From Dunaliella salina (Eukaryota; Chlorophyta; Chlorophyceae; Chlamydomonadales; Dunaliellaceae): a stretch of DNA of 22,500 nucleotides. Positions within the stretch are counted from its first letter, which is position 1. Every line of letters starts with the position of its first letter. The notes beneath the pieces were generated by a model. That model saw only the letters and a list, made by a program, of their open reading frames with translations. It was not told the origin of the DNA and did no database searches. Of this stretch, positions 8,632-17,513 are shown one piece after another. Position numbers and translations under genes: made by a program. Location: positions 10,499 through 32,998 of the forward strand of contig MU069883.1 in the NCBI GenBank assembly GCA_002284615.2, given 5' to 3'.

Positions 8632-8925
8632 GTAAGGTAAGGTTAGGTTACGTTGCTATATCCGCCTTCAAGGGCAGCTGGGCGGAAACACTGAGGTCTG
8701 TAACCAGACCTGGCCTAAGAAGGAAAAGCTCAACTCACAAAGCTTGAACTGGAAAATTCACAACAAATCGTGTCCGTTGTGGTCTGGTGATTGATGAAAC
8801 TGTCCGAGACAGATGTTGTTGGATCAAAAATTGCCAGAGTAAGGTAAGGTAAGGTTAGGTTACATCGCTATATCCGCCTACGAGGGCAGCTGAGCGGAAA
8901 CACAGACCTGGAACTAGACAAGTCT
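8632..8925 (+). repeat. Dispersed repeat family C, two copies
   Basis: Copies at 8632-8720 and 8834-8925 begin AGTAAGGTAAGG and TTAGGTTAC, then GCTATATCCGCC, GGGCAGCTG and GCGGAAACAC. The first copy contains a 6-bp stem hairpin GGTCTG-TAAC-CAGACC. A degraded copy lies at about 9455-9545. A related module is at 17442-17513 on the minus strand at the 5' edge of a LINE fragment. Confidence 0.8.
8699..8703 (+). terminator. Candidate TGTAA polyadenylation signal for trpB
   Basis: TGTAA is the usual chlorophyte poly(A) signal and lies 275 bp after the trpB stop, a normal 3' UTR length for green algae. It falls inside a small dispersed repeat, so it may be coincidental. Confidence 0.35.
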
Positions 8926-9178
8926 TCGAAAATGTGTATAGAGGTGTCAACTGTTGAGAAACATGCGCTTAAAGTACCACATAAAGCAGAGGTTCTCCAA
9001 GTAAGCACTAAGAAATGGCACAAGAAGTCTGAACCTGAATGCTCATATGTTTGACTCGGAACTCCAACTATTCAGAGAACAGAGTGCAAGGAGAGAGATG
9101 GTCGTATGCAGATATGCATGATGTTTGGCAAACAGTCTCCTCGAAACTCCAACACCCTATTGCAATGTTTTTAAGTAT

Positions 9179-9246
9179 GGAAGGAACTACAGCAACAGCC
9201 TGTGAACACATGCTCATGGGATAGTACGGAAGGAACTACAGCAACA
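9179..9246 (+). repeat. 19-bp direct repeat
   Basis: GGAAGGAACTACAGCAACA occurs at 9179-9197 and 9228-9246, a 49-bp period. Confidence 0.85.
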
Positions 9247-9249
9247 GTT

Positions 9250-10009
9250 GCCAGAGTAATGCTGTTATGTTTGTGGACTTGCTGGGCAGTAATTTTCGTT
9301 TTCTTTTGGACAAAAAGAAAGTGTTGCTGCCCTGGAGAGCGGGAGGGTTTTTTCCGACTCTGCTTTTGACACATTACGAAAGAAAGAAGGGAGACCGCCT
9401 CCAGACAAAAAGGCTGACAGCTGGCCTATCATGCAGAAAGAGTCGTTGAAAAAAGGGAAGGTGGGGGTTACATAGCTATACCTGCCGGGGTGGGTCCGTT
9501 TAGCTGAAGCAGAAAAAAGTGCCTGTACCTGGACCAATCTGAAAAGTATCACTTGAAGCTCAGTCACGGCATTCCAGGCATGTGGACACGAGCATGGCCA
9601 TAAAGAGTTTTTTTACTGCATGGGGGCGTGGAACTAGACTACACAGATGTTGAGACTGAGTGCGTAGATTCAAGTAAGGATGGAACTTACTGTTGTTTCG
9701 CTTGTTGCACAAGGTGGGTGATTGTTAGGAAGGTCCCTACCCCCAAGAGAAGGCTCCTCTTGGTCTGAACTCGTGGGGCTCACTCTCAGCTTCAGTGTTG
9801 TCTCTTGGGTCTTTTCTTAACGATCTGGCCTCTGCCCAGCATAGACTTTCTTCCTTTCTTTCTTTCAGTTGTGCTCCCCAAGGTAGCCCAATGCGTCGAA
9901 GAAAGTTCTTGAACCAGCTGATGTCTTAGCATGAGCTAATTTCGTGTCTGCTTGCAGGAGGGTAATAAAAAATGATAATGGACGTCACAGGAGGGTAGCA
10001 AAAAATTTT
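9250..10009. other. Intergenic DNA, nothing firm recognised
   Basis: It holds a degraded family C copy (about 9455-9545). A pyrimidine-rich stretch at about 9841-9870 has a GCATAGACTTTCTT phrase resembling the LINE 3' tail at 15258. No convincing coding exon is seen on either strand. Confidence 0.4.
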
Positions 10010-10335
10010 GCAAGGATGGCACATGTAAATTTTGGGCTGGACCCCCCTGAACCCCCCCCCCAAAAAAAACTTCCAGTGCCCCAATCCAGACAACAAGGGT
10101 GCCAATCTGCTCCTTTTTCAAATATCTGTCAACCTGCATACTCAGCGCAATGAAAGGTTGATACGTAGCAGAGTTTTGGGGCAAAAACTGAGGAGAGGAC
10201 GCCCATGCATACCTTCTTTACCTGGTACCCAGAACTGGCATGTGAATCCACAAATTGTCCTCCTGATTTCAGCAAGCAACAACACATCACAGATTGTGAG
10301 AGTGGGCGACGGATTAAATCCCTGAAAATGTTCTT
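10010..10335 (+). repeat. Dispersed repeat family A, copy 2
   Basis: It aligns with 13055-13250 and with the reverse complement of 5050-5325. Shared words include GCCAATCTGCTCCTTTT, GGCAAAAACTGAG and CCCATGCA, with a C-run followed by an A-run at its 5' side. It stops before the segment that ends the longer copies. Confidence 0.8.
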
Positions 10336-10440
10336 TCCCGCCGATATTTTCCAAATCTGACCTGGCCAACCATTGGAACGATCGGTTACCACCGATCGGA
10401 CCTTTGTGAACAGCACTTTGACATGTGTCAAAAAATGACA

Positions 10441-11093
10441 TACCGTATCGACGCTGGGTATCTTGCGAGTAAATAATTAACTGCCAGAGCCCTTCGCAGG
10501 ATTTCAGCGTCGGCAGAAATTACTTTATTTAAGGCCTCGCAAGATGCACGTGTTCTAATACTGGCCTATTTGCGTCCAGAAATGGAACCACATGCGGCCA
10601 AGGGCATACCGGTACCGACCCTTTCCGACTTTGGTTGCACCAAGCACACAGCGGCTGTGAGGGAAGCCGGACCCCAGCCCATGGAAGCTCCCTGGAGGAC
10701 CCTCCTTCAGCCCACATGCAGCAGCAGGAGCAGCATGCAGCAACCACAGTAAGCCTCCTACTCCGCGGAGGAACCCACCTGCACGGTCCCAGGCTGCAAC
10801 ATCATCAGCAGCAGCAGCATCAGCATCAGCATCATTGGGCCAATTGGCACAAGGAAGCATGCGCATGCCAGTGCCTGGTGTGGAGGCAGGGGCGCCAGCA
10901 TGCACAGCTACGGGTTGCATGCAGCTGTGGACCAGCTAAGCGTCGTTTGTTGCTGAACGTTTTTTTCGTGTTCGCAAATTTTGCTGATTACTGGACCCCC
11001 CTCGCAAGATACAATGTCGCAAAGAAAATTATGAAATTATTTTGGGCACCTCGCAAGATAGTGGCGTCGCAAGATGGTAGCGTCGATACGGTA
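10441..11093. mobile_element. Non-autonomous TIR element flanked by TA
   Basis: The left end TACCGTATCGACGCT at 10441 is matched by its exact complement at 11079-11093. The inverted similarity extends about 27 bp to ATCTTGCGA. If TA is the target duplication, the TIR begins CCGTATCGACGCT, as in a Tc1/mariner-like element; that class is inference. The 10-bp word CTCGCAAGAT or its complement recurs near the ends (10460, 10536, 11001, 11050, with a variant at 11066), typical of subterminal transposase-binding repeats. The interior has CAG/CAT-rich sequence (about 10800-10835) and no recognisable transposase. Confidence 0.75.
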
Positions 11094-11105
11094 GAACGCA
11101 AGGAC

Positions 11106-11447
11106 TATCGTACTTTTTTTGACCATCCAGAATGACTCCTGATGTAATGTATAGTCGGACCATATGCATCGATAGAGCTTTACCCTACAGGCTCCAGAAT
11201 GTGACCAGCGCAAACGCGGCATTTGAAGTGCTGGAACCCTTTCAAATATGTTTAATATAGTGTCCATTTGATCAGAGCGTCGGTAGATGCGCATCCTGCG
11301 GGTGGAACTTTTTCGTGTGACCTGATTGAGCAGCATTTGACGTACTGAAAACCTTTCTAATATGTCCAATGTAGTGTCTATGTAATCAGAGCCTAGGCAA
11401 CGCTGCACTTTGGGGGGCCAACTTCGTGTGACGTGAGTGCACCTCAT
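11106..11447. repeat. 114-bp tandem repeat
   Basis: The units at 11220-11333 and 11334-11447 start CATTTGAAGTGCTGGAACC and CATTTGACGTACTGAAAACC and stay similar through TAGTGTC, ATCAGAGC and TTCGTGTGAC. A third, more diverged unit may precede them from about 11106. No coding function is apparent. Confidence 0.75.
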
Positions 11448-11599
11448 CAGCAATTGCGTACGTACGAGGTTCTGCACTGTTGGAACTGAATAACTTTATG
11501 AAAACGATCTCTTCTATTTACATCGACATATGATTCAATGAAGGTCCAATGGTGGATTCTATGCCAACTATATCAAGTGCACTTTTTTGTTGGTCTCAT

Positions 11600-12268
11600 G
11601 TCCGCCGATCGTTCCCCCAGCGCAGCGATACCAGTTATAATATAAATGAAAAACACATTCACCAAGAAATGATGAAAATCGGTTGACCCCAGATCACTCT
11701 CCTCGTCTCAGATCACCCTTAAATGGCCCACAGCACCACTCTGACCTTTTTGGCACCCTGAGTGCTGGATTTCTCCCAGGGAAATGGCTGAAATCCTGTA
11801 TCTGACCAACCACTGGGTCTTTTCACTCCATTTTTTTGCAATGATGTTTTTTTGGTACGAGGACTCCAGATCACTAAAAATCACCCAATTTGGTCCAGTG
11901 GCTGGTCACATATGGTGGGTGCTTGCTCAAAAACTAGGGTTCACGCAGCGGCTTGGGCACGTTGGCCGGGATTGGCAAGATTTAAGCTCAGGTGTGTGAA
12001 CAGCTACATTTTGGATCTAAGCTTGAATCTTGCCAGTCCCGGCCACCATACTTAAGGGTTACAATGGTGGCCTACAGCCCGAGACTCTGGCTGATCGGCT
12101 GCTGGTGAAACAATCTCAGCCAGCACCAAAAATTGAAACCAACTCAGACAAAAATTTCGAAAACCTGTACAAGTCTTGATTTAGAAATGTATTGATCTCA
12201 GGATCAATACGGGGTAGCTTGCCACCATACTTCAGGAACATTTCAAAAGTACCCCTATTTGAGGCCTT
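11600..12268 (-). repeat. Dispersed repeat family B, copy 1
   Basis: The reverse complement aligns with 20470-21010. Shared phrases include GGTACTTTT-AAATGTTCCTG, GCGTGAACCCTA, TTGGTCAGATACAG, CAGCCATTTCCC and GGGTGCCAAAAAGGTCA. This copy has about 130 extra bases, part of which forms a long hairpin (11964-12044). No coding capacity is seen. Confidence 0.85.
11964..12044. repeat. 25-bp stem foldback hairpin
   Basis: The arm 11964-11988 (GGCCGGGATTGGCAAGATTT followed by AAGCT) pairs with 12020-12044 around a 31-nt loop. The arms differ from perfect complementarity at two positions only, both G-U pairs if the plus strand is transcribed. It lies in the part of family B copy 1 that copy 2 lacks. 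It could be transposon structure or a small-RNA precursor. Confidence 0.85.
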
Positions 12269-12274
12269 CGTCGC

Positions 12275-12420
12275 CCACCTCTGATATATTATCCTGGGAG
12301 TTTGGATTGATTTGCTGCATGTTTGCCTCCACACCCCTTGTTGCTCAGACCCTCGCGCTTGGCACTGACTCCCAGCCATGCACACAGACCGCCCCCCCCC
12401 CCTTTAGCTATCAACCTGCA
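12275..12420 (+). repeat. Dispersed repeat family A, partial copy 3
   Basis: It matches the internal segment of family A seen at 13220-13345 and, reversed, at 4930-5080. Landmarks are TGCATGTTTGCCTCC, GGCACTGACTCCCAGCCATG and a C-run. It ends where the 18S rRNA fragment starts. Confidence 0.85.
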
Positions 12421-12423
12421 GAC

Positions 12424-12568
12424 TCTGTGATGCCCTTAGATGTTCTGGGCCGCACGCACGCTACACTGATGCATTCAACGAGCCTATCCTTGGCCGACAG
12501 GTCCGGGTAATCTTTGAAACTGCATCGTGATGGGGATTATTGCAATTATTAGTCTCCAACGAGGAATA

Positions 12569-12600
<32 letters not shown>

Positions 12601-12611
12601 TTACGTCCCTA

Positions 12612-12647
<36 letters not shown>

Positions 12648-12729
12648 GGTGTGCTGGTGAAGTGTTTGGATCGGTATCAATGGGGGGCAACCTCTGTTGG
12701 TACTGAGAAGAACATTTAACCCTCCCACC

Positions 12730-12762
<33 letters not shown>
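12424..12762 (+). rRNA. 18S rRNA 3' fragment, degenerate (pseudogene)
   Basis: The sequence from TCTGTGATGCCCTTAGATG to AAGGTTTCCGT is the last ~340 bases of eukaryotic 18S rRNA, including TTTGTACACACCGCCCGTCG and GAAGTCGTAACAAGG. It lacks the rest of 18S upstream, and no ITS or 28S follows. It differs from very conserved 18S sequence: a 4-nt deletion (GGGGATTATTGC for GGGGATAGATTATTGC), CCCTACCC for CCCTGCCC, GAATACC for GAATGCC, and altered bases before the CCCTCCCACC motif. It is therefore probably a non-functional genomic copy. Confidence 0.93.
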
Positions 12763-12763
<1 letters not shown>

Positions 12764-13060
12764 TTTGTTCTTCACACTTGCGGATGAGAAGGGCAGTGAA
12801 AAGCTGATCACCCCTAGTGGGCTTGAAACGCCTGCAGCACCATCAAATTGCCGGGACATCCTGATAAGTTGCTGGTACCTCTTGGTGACCGAAAGATCGC
12901 AGAGAACCATGGTGAAAGCCGTGGGTATGGTAATAATCCAGCAAATAGGGAAGATCGGCAGCCAAGTGCTAAGGGAGTTGAGAAGGTTTGCCTTCACTCC
13001 TATGCATGCAATTCACAGAGTAAATGGTGGTGGGTTTCCTTGTATGGGGGCTTAAGTCGG
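12763..13060 (+). ncRNA. Group I intron (IC1-like) core in the 18S fragment, 3' truncated
   Basis: It begins right after CCGT of 18S, the insertion site numbered 1512 on E. coli 16S. P1: exon UCCGU (12758-12762) pairs with GCGGA (12780-12784), placing the required U-G pair at the splice site. P3: CACCAT (12838-12843) pairs with ATGGTG (13024-13029). P4: TTGCCG pairs with CGGCAG, a covarying change from the usual TTGCGG/CCGCAG. Conserved core blocks are CAAATTGCCGGGA (12844), GGGTATGGTAATAA (12923), GCAGCCAAGTGCTAAG (12958) and TTCACAGAGTAAATG (13012), close to the Tetrahymena intron. The 3' end and 3' exon are missing: family A sequence starts near 13061. No homing endonuclease is present. 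Confidence 0.9.
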
Positions 13061-13490
13061 ACTCAGCGTAATGAAATATTGAGTCCCAGCAGAGTTATTA
13101 GGCAAAAACTGAGTAACGAATGCCCATGCAAACATGCCCTTCCAGGCACCCACAACTGGCTTGCAAGTCCATGAACTGCCCTTCTGACTTCACCATGCAA
13201 GGACATACTACACATTGTCACTATCCTTCAAGTTTAGACTTGTTTTCTGCATGTGCGCCTCCGAACTTCCTGGGACCTACACTTATGCGCATGTGGCACT
13301 GACTCTGATTCATGCGTAAAGGCCCCCCCTGTTACACAACTTGCTCAAAGAGGTTGCCAATCGACAGTTCTTGAGCTCAGGAATCCCATGATGTATTCAA
13401 GATTCTTTAGAAGTGGCACTGAAAAATTCCGGAAGGAGTCTCCAAAAGTAGGATCCCCCCCTTACCACCCACCACCTCCTTTGATTGGAA
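13055..13490 (+). repeat. Dispersed repeat family A, copy 4 (long)
   Basis: From ACTCAGCGTAATGAA it matches copy 2 (10142 on), then copy 1 in reverse through the GGCACCCACAACTGGCTTGC phrase, the C-run, GACAGTTCTTGAGCTCAGGA and CTTTAGAAGTGGC. It immediately follows the group I intron core. Confidence 0.85.
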
Positions 13491-13499
13491 AGAAAAAGA

Positions 13500-14820
13500 A
13501 AAAGAAAAGCCTGTGCATGCCAGAGGCTGCATGTGTTAAGGAAAGGTCCACTAACTAACAAGCTAGCAAGCTAGCAAGGTAGCAGTGGCCGCACCAGAAA
13601 GCCCTCAGAACCTATGGTAGACACAGCTAGTCTAGGAGAGCCAGAAACAGGTCTAATGGGGATCTGGAGGGTTGCTGCTCGCCATGCGTCTGGATGCTCG
13701 GACTCTTCTTCTCCCATCTTCCGCCGCCGCACGTCCAGCAAAACCCCTCCCAGAAGCGCCTTGAAATTAAAGAGCGTATCTAGTGTTTTTGACAGTGGTT
13801 GGTCTTTGAATAGCATGGTCCCTAAGCTTGGCTGCTACTGATCTGGCTTTTTGTTTGGTCAGGCCCAGATTAATAAAAGGTGTAATTGTGAAGTCATTGC
13901 AAATGGTACCGGCCACACCAACTAGGATGATGTGTAAAGTCACTTTGTTATTCCTGTTTGGATTTCTGGAGCTGCGGGTTTTAAGTCTGGTTATGGTGTG
14001 AGAATGTTGGGTCACTGCACGCTGTAAAGTGATGGAGGGGTTTGGGTCGGGACAGAATTTCAGTTCAACAAGATGTATGTCCCTGTCTTAAGGAGGGATC
14101 TTAGGAGGATCAAGGTGAGTTTGTCTGCCTGGAAGAGGGCGCACAAAGATAGCATCAGTGCGGGTTTGGTGCCGGGCAGTGGAGCCAGCACCATTAGGGA
14201 AAACCCAATCTGGAATTGCTCTCGATATGTTTTCAGGGATTTGTATGCCCTGATCCAGGAGTCTCTCGTCACTGCAGCCATCCATACCAATAATGAATGA
14301 GCCATGCCGGCCTTTACTGAGGGCTTTTACACAAAGACTTAGGACTGCATTGCGTGTGTTGGTGTGCATCCCGCTCATTGTCGAGTTTGTACATCAGAGT
14401 ATGTGGTCAATGTGATCTATATCATCACTTAGTGGGCATCTTCCATTACTGGAAGAGTTGAATTTGAAGGCATGACTCTGATTGTACAGTGTATCCGTAC
14501 GATACTTCATTACGTTAATTCGCTGTTTCAGGGTAATTCCTGGATTTTTCCAGAAGGAATTGCTGATCTCTTTATTAGCAAGCTGTGAGGTTGGGTTGCA
14601 AGATTCAGTGTTTGCAATGGTGGCTGGTGGTAGGGCATCATTCAGTTTCTGCCATCTCTGGTCGTGGTGGCCAGAGGTGTCAGCAGAGCCAAGCTTGTGT
14701 TTCTTGTGCATGTGTGCTTTGAGTTTGTCGTCCAGGTTGGTGAGGTAGTGCATCGGGAAAGCGTGGGATTGGACCCATATACACATCAATTGAAATCTCT
14801 CGATGTGAGGAAACATTTAG
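13500..14820 (-). mobile_element. LINE fragment 1, C-terminal part
   Basis: On the minus strand, broken frames encode the same C-terminal region as the larger LINE copy at 15340-17513. They include KAHMHKKHKLG, ISNSFWKNPGITLKQRINV, a degraded zinc-knuckle region (CPLSDDIDHI), then IQIPENISRAIPDWVFP, TDAIFVRPL, HLVELKFCPDPNP and NKVTLHIILVGVAGTI. The acidic-residue-plus-ExK pattern (TDA..VELK) is like a PD-(D/E)xK nuclease. It starts after the RNase H domain, so it is 5'-truncated as LINE copies usually are. Stops and frameshifts make it a pseudogene. Confidence 0.85.
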
Positions 14821-14844
14821 TTTTTGAGAGGACTTGGTCATGAC

Positions 14845-15300
14845 GTCCAACAAAGTGACTTTACACAACATGGTGTGACCTGTACCATTTACAATGAGTA
14901 TACAATTACACCCCTTATAAACCTGGGCCTGACCAAACAAAAAGCCAAATCATTAGCAGCCAAGCTTAGGAACCATGCCATCCAAAGATTAACCACTATC
15001 AAAAACACAAGACACGCTCTTTGCTCTCAAGGGGCTTCTGGGAGGGGGTTTGCTGGGCGTGCGACGGCGGAGGATGGGAGAAGAAGAGTCCAAGCGTCCA
15101 GAGGCATGGCAAGCAGCAACCCTCCAGATCCTCATTAGGCCTGTTTCTGGCTCTAACGTAGGCTAGCTGTATCTAGTGTAGGTTCTGGGGGCCTTCTGGT
15201 GAGGCCTCTAGCTTTCCAGTTGGAGGACCTTCCCTTAATGCACGCGGCGTTTGGCTTGCATAGACTTTTCTTTTTTCTTTCTCTTTCCTTTTCCATTATT
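14845..15300 (+). mobile_element. LINE fragment 2, 3' tail, inverted to fragment 1
   Basis: The plus strand encodes TPLINLGLTKQKAKSLAAKL, then RNHAIQR and a terminal SSNPPDPH, matching the C-terminal end and 3' UTR of fragments 1 and 3 (by eye about 85% to fragment 1). It ends after CCTTAATGCACGC (15233-15245) and a T/C-rich tail. With fragment 1 it forms an inverted repeat with arms of about 400 bp and a spacer of about 0.8 kb. Confidence 0.85.
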
Positions 15301-15339
15301 TTTTCTTATCACCTTCCTGCTGCTTGCCTGAATTGCTGT

Positions 15340-17513
15340 GTCTGAACTCCTAGCACACAAAGAAAAGAAAAGAAAAGAAAAACTACACAGGCAGTGAAAA
15401 CACTCCCCACATCAATTAAGAAAAAGGGGATTCCTAGGGCCGAGGCACCGCGTATCCTCTTCACCGAGAGAAAACAGAAGAAAGAAGTCAGTGGGGATCA
15501 GGAGGGTTACTAGCAGTATCCCGTGCCTGACCTTGTTGAGAGTTGAAAAAAGTTTTCTCTATAGCGCGTCTGGTGCTGGCAAGTTTGTAGGCATACAGGA
15601 CAGAATGAGCATGAAGCTTCCGAGCAAGCTTAATGGCCTTGTAAGTGTCAAGGCCAAGCTCCTTTAGAGGCTCCAATGTGTGTGGGATGTAGATGACTCC
15701 TCCCACACCTAACAGGATAGTATGGAGGGTGACTTGAGCTGAGGCTCTAGAAAGATGACGACAAAGGTCGCGGTGCTGCTGCTTGGAGGCCTCAAGCTGG
15801 CTGTTGGGCCGTGTGTCCTCACAGTACTTGACTTCTACAAGGTGGATGCGTCTCTGATCTGGGTGGAGCTGACTGGGGTCACGAGCCTTGGATGTGGGTA
15901 GAGTTGCTGTGGCTGGCGCTGAGTCCTCCCTGTTTCTCACGCGCCCCCCTGCACTTCTCAATTCATAACGAGGTTTCGACCTAGACGCTCTTTTCAGAGG
16001 AACAACTAATAGAGCATCAGGCCGGCTGGAAATGAGCCTATCCTTATTAGGGAAGCGGGGTGGAAAAATATATTTAGGGAGGGTCCTATTAGTAGCATGT
16101 TCTGGGATCTGTAGGTCTTGCAAGGCAAGACGGTCTGCACTGCCAGTGTCCATGGAGGCAATACCTGCCCCAAGAGGGCCTTTGCTGATGGCTTTTAGGA
16201 GGATTCTGCTGGCAATATTGTGTCGCTCAGGTACCATACCAGACATGGTTGAATTTTTGCATCCTGACAAGATGTGAAGGGCACTGTCGAGTTCCCCACA
16301 GAGGGGGCATTGTAGGCTGGTGGAAATTTTGAAGCGCACCGCGTGTTTTTGATTGAAGAGGGTACATGTGCGGTATTTGAAATGTGTTGCCTCATTTTGA
16401 AAGAGAGTGTTGACATGGTCCAGAAGGCATTGCTGATATTTTTGTGGATCTTGGGGGGTAAACTTTGGTAGAAAGAGTAGTACCCTGTGTTGGTGTTGGC
16501 CTTTCCAAGTCTGTGTTTTGAGTGCATGTGTTTGCGTAAAGCATCATGGATGTTGGAGAAGTGTTTAAGCTTCACGACAGGTGGGTTCAGACGCCTAGCA
16601 CTTGCATGAGTGCAGGGAGTTTCCTCAAAGGCAAGCCAGGTGGTGTCAAGAAAAGGATTGCCTTCGAGGTTTGCACATGGGAAGGTTGTGTCTGTGTCAT
16701 TATTCTGAATGGCCTGATGCTTGGCAATGGCATCTGCGCATTTGTTGCCAACAATTCCAGCATGAGATTTCACCTTGAAGAAATGGATAGGGGTAGGTGT
16801 GTTGCATATGAGCTGTATGATTAACTTGAGGATGTGGCCTTGGACATGCTGGTGATGAAGTTCTGGGTAGAGTATTTGCCTTCTGGTCTGTTCTAGAGAG
16901 CAAAGGCTGTCGGTGGCAATGCAGCGATATCCTAGGTGAATGGCAACTGCTATTGCCGCCAATTTGGCTCTGGTGATGGTATGGGTGATTCCTGCTCCAT
17001 TCGGCTGGACATGGCTGGTGCTGACAGTGGCGGGGTGGTAGACCCCTGCACCAATCACTTGTTTTCCATTGTGTACATGGCAGCTACCGTCCGTGTATGC
17101 CCACTCTCTCCAGTTTTCAACTTTGCGTTCCAGATGAGGGCTTGATGATGTGAGTGGTGGAAGAGTTTGTTGGCTCTGAGTGGCATTCTGAGGGGTTTGT
17201 TGGTAGGCAGAGGGTAGCTTTTTGAATTTATTAAGGCCAGTTTCAATTTCTGGGTGTCTGGGATTGAGGATTGGGTCATCGCTGACGTTTCTTTTCAGTC
17301 ATCTTGCCTCATGGATGTCTTCTTTCAGGCCTGTGAGCCAATTTGGGTTGTTCTCGTTCAGGCGGATTCTTGCAGCGGTATTCCAAACAGCAATTATATG
17401 TAGGCTCCAGGAGCACAGTATTCTATTCTTTTCCATCGGACTGGTCTGGTTAAAGGCCTCTGTGTTTCCGCTCAGCTGCCCACGTGGGCAATTATAGATA
17501 TGTGACCTTACTT
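15340..17513 (-). mobile_element. LINE fragment 3: RNase H, zinc knuckle, PD-(D/E)xK-like domain
   Basis: This is the longest copy of the family, on the minus strand. Domains in order: a linker (IIAVWNTAARIRLNENNPNW); an RNase H domain with YTDGSC (about 17090), THTITRAKLAAI, IATDS and GNKCADAIAKHQA; a CX2CX7HX4C knuckle (CPLCGELDSALHILSGC, about 16259-16309); then RPDALLVVPL and HLVEVKYCED (about 15822-15846), resembling a PD-(D/E)xK nuclease; and a terminal ASNPPDPH with TGA near 15488. Breaks are an in-frame TGA at 17299-17301, a frameshift near 16330-16345, and Lys in place of the RNase H catalytic Glu. Reverse transcriptase is absent (5' truncation). The 3' end is a (CTTTT)n tail, seen on the plus strand as AAAAG repeats at 15359-15382. 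The order recalls Dualen/RandI-type elements of green algae. Confidence 0.85.
15359..15382. repeat. (AAAAG)n microsatellite, tail of LINE fragment 3
   Basis: About five AAAAG units lie directly beyond the 3' UTR of the minus-strand LINE, as is common for LINE tails. Confidence 0.85.

Noticed and set aside
8632..8860. Telomere-like repeat from the TAAGGTTAGGTTA phrases
   Set aside because: Only a few irregular units inside a dispersed repeat; not a regular telomeric array.
10555..10920. 121-residue minus-strand and 166-residue plus-strand frames inside the TIR element
   Set aside because: Driven by CAG/CAT-rich sequence; no transposase motif. Captured host sequence remains possible but unsupported.
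12765..13174. Open frames of 93-108 residues as a homing endonuclease in the group I intron
   Set aside because: No LAGLIDADG or His-Cys motifs; the frames simply cross the ribozyme core.
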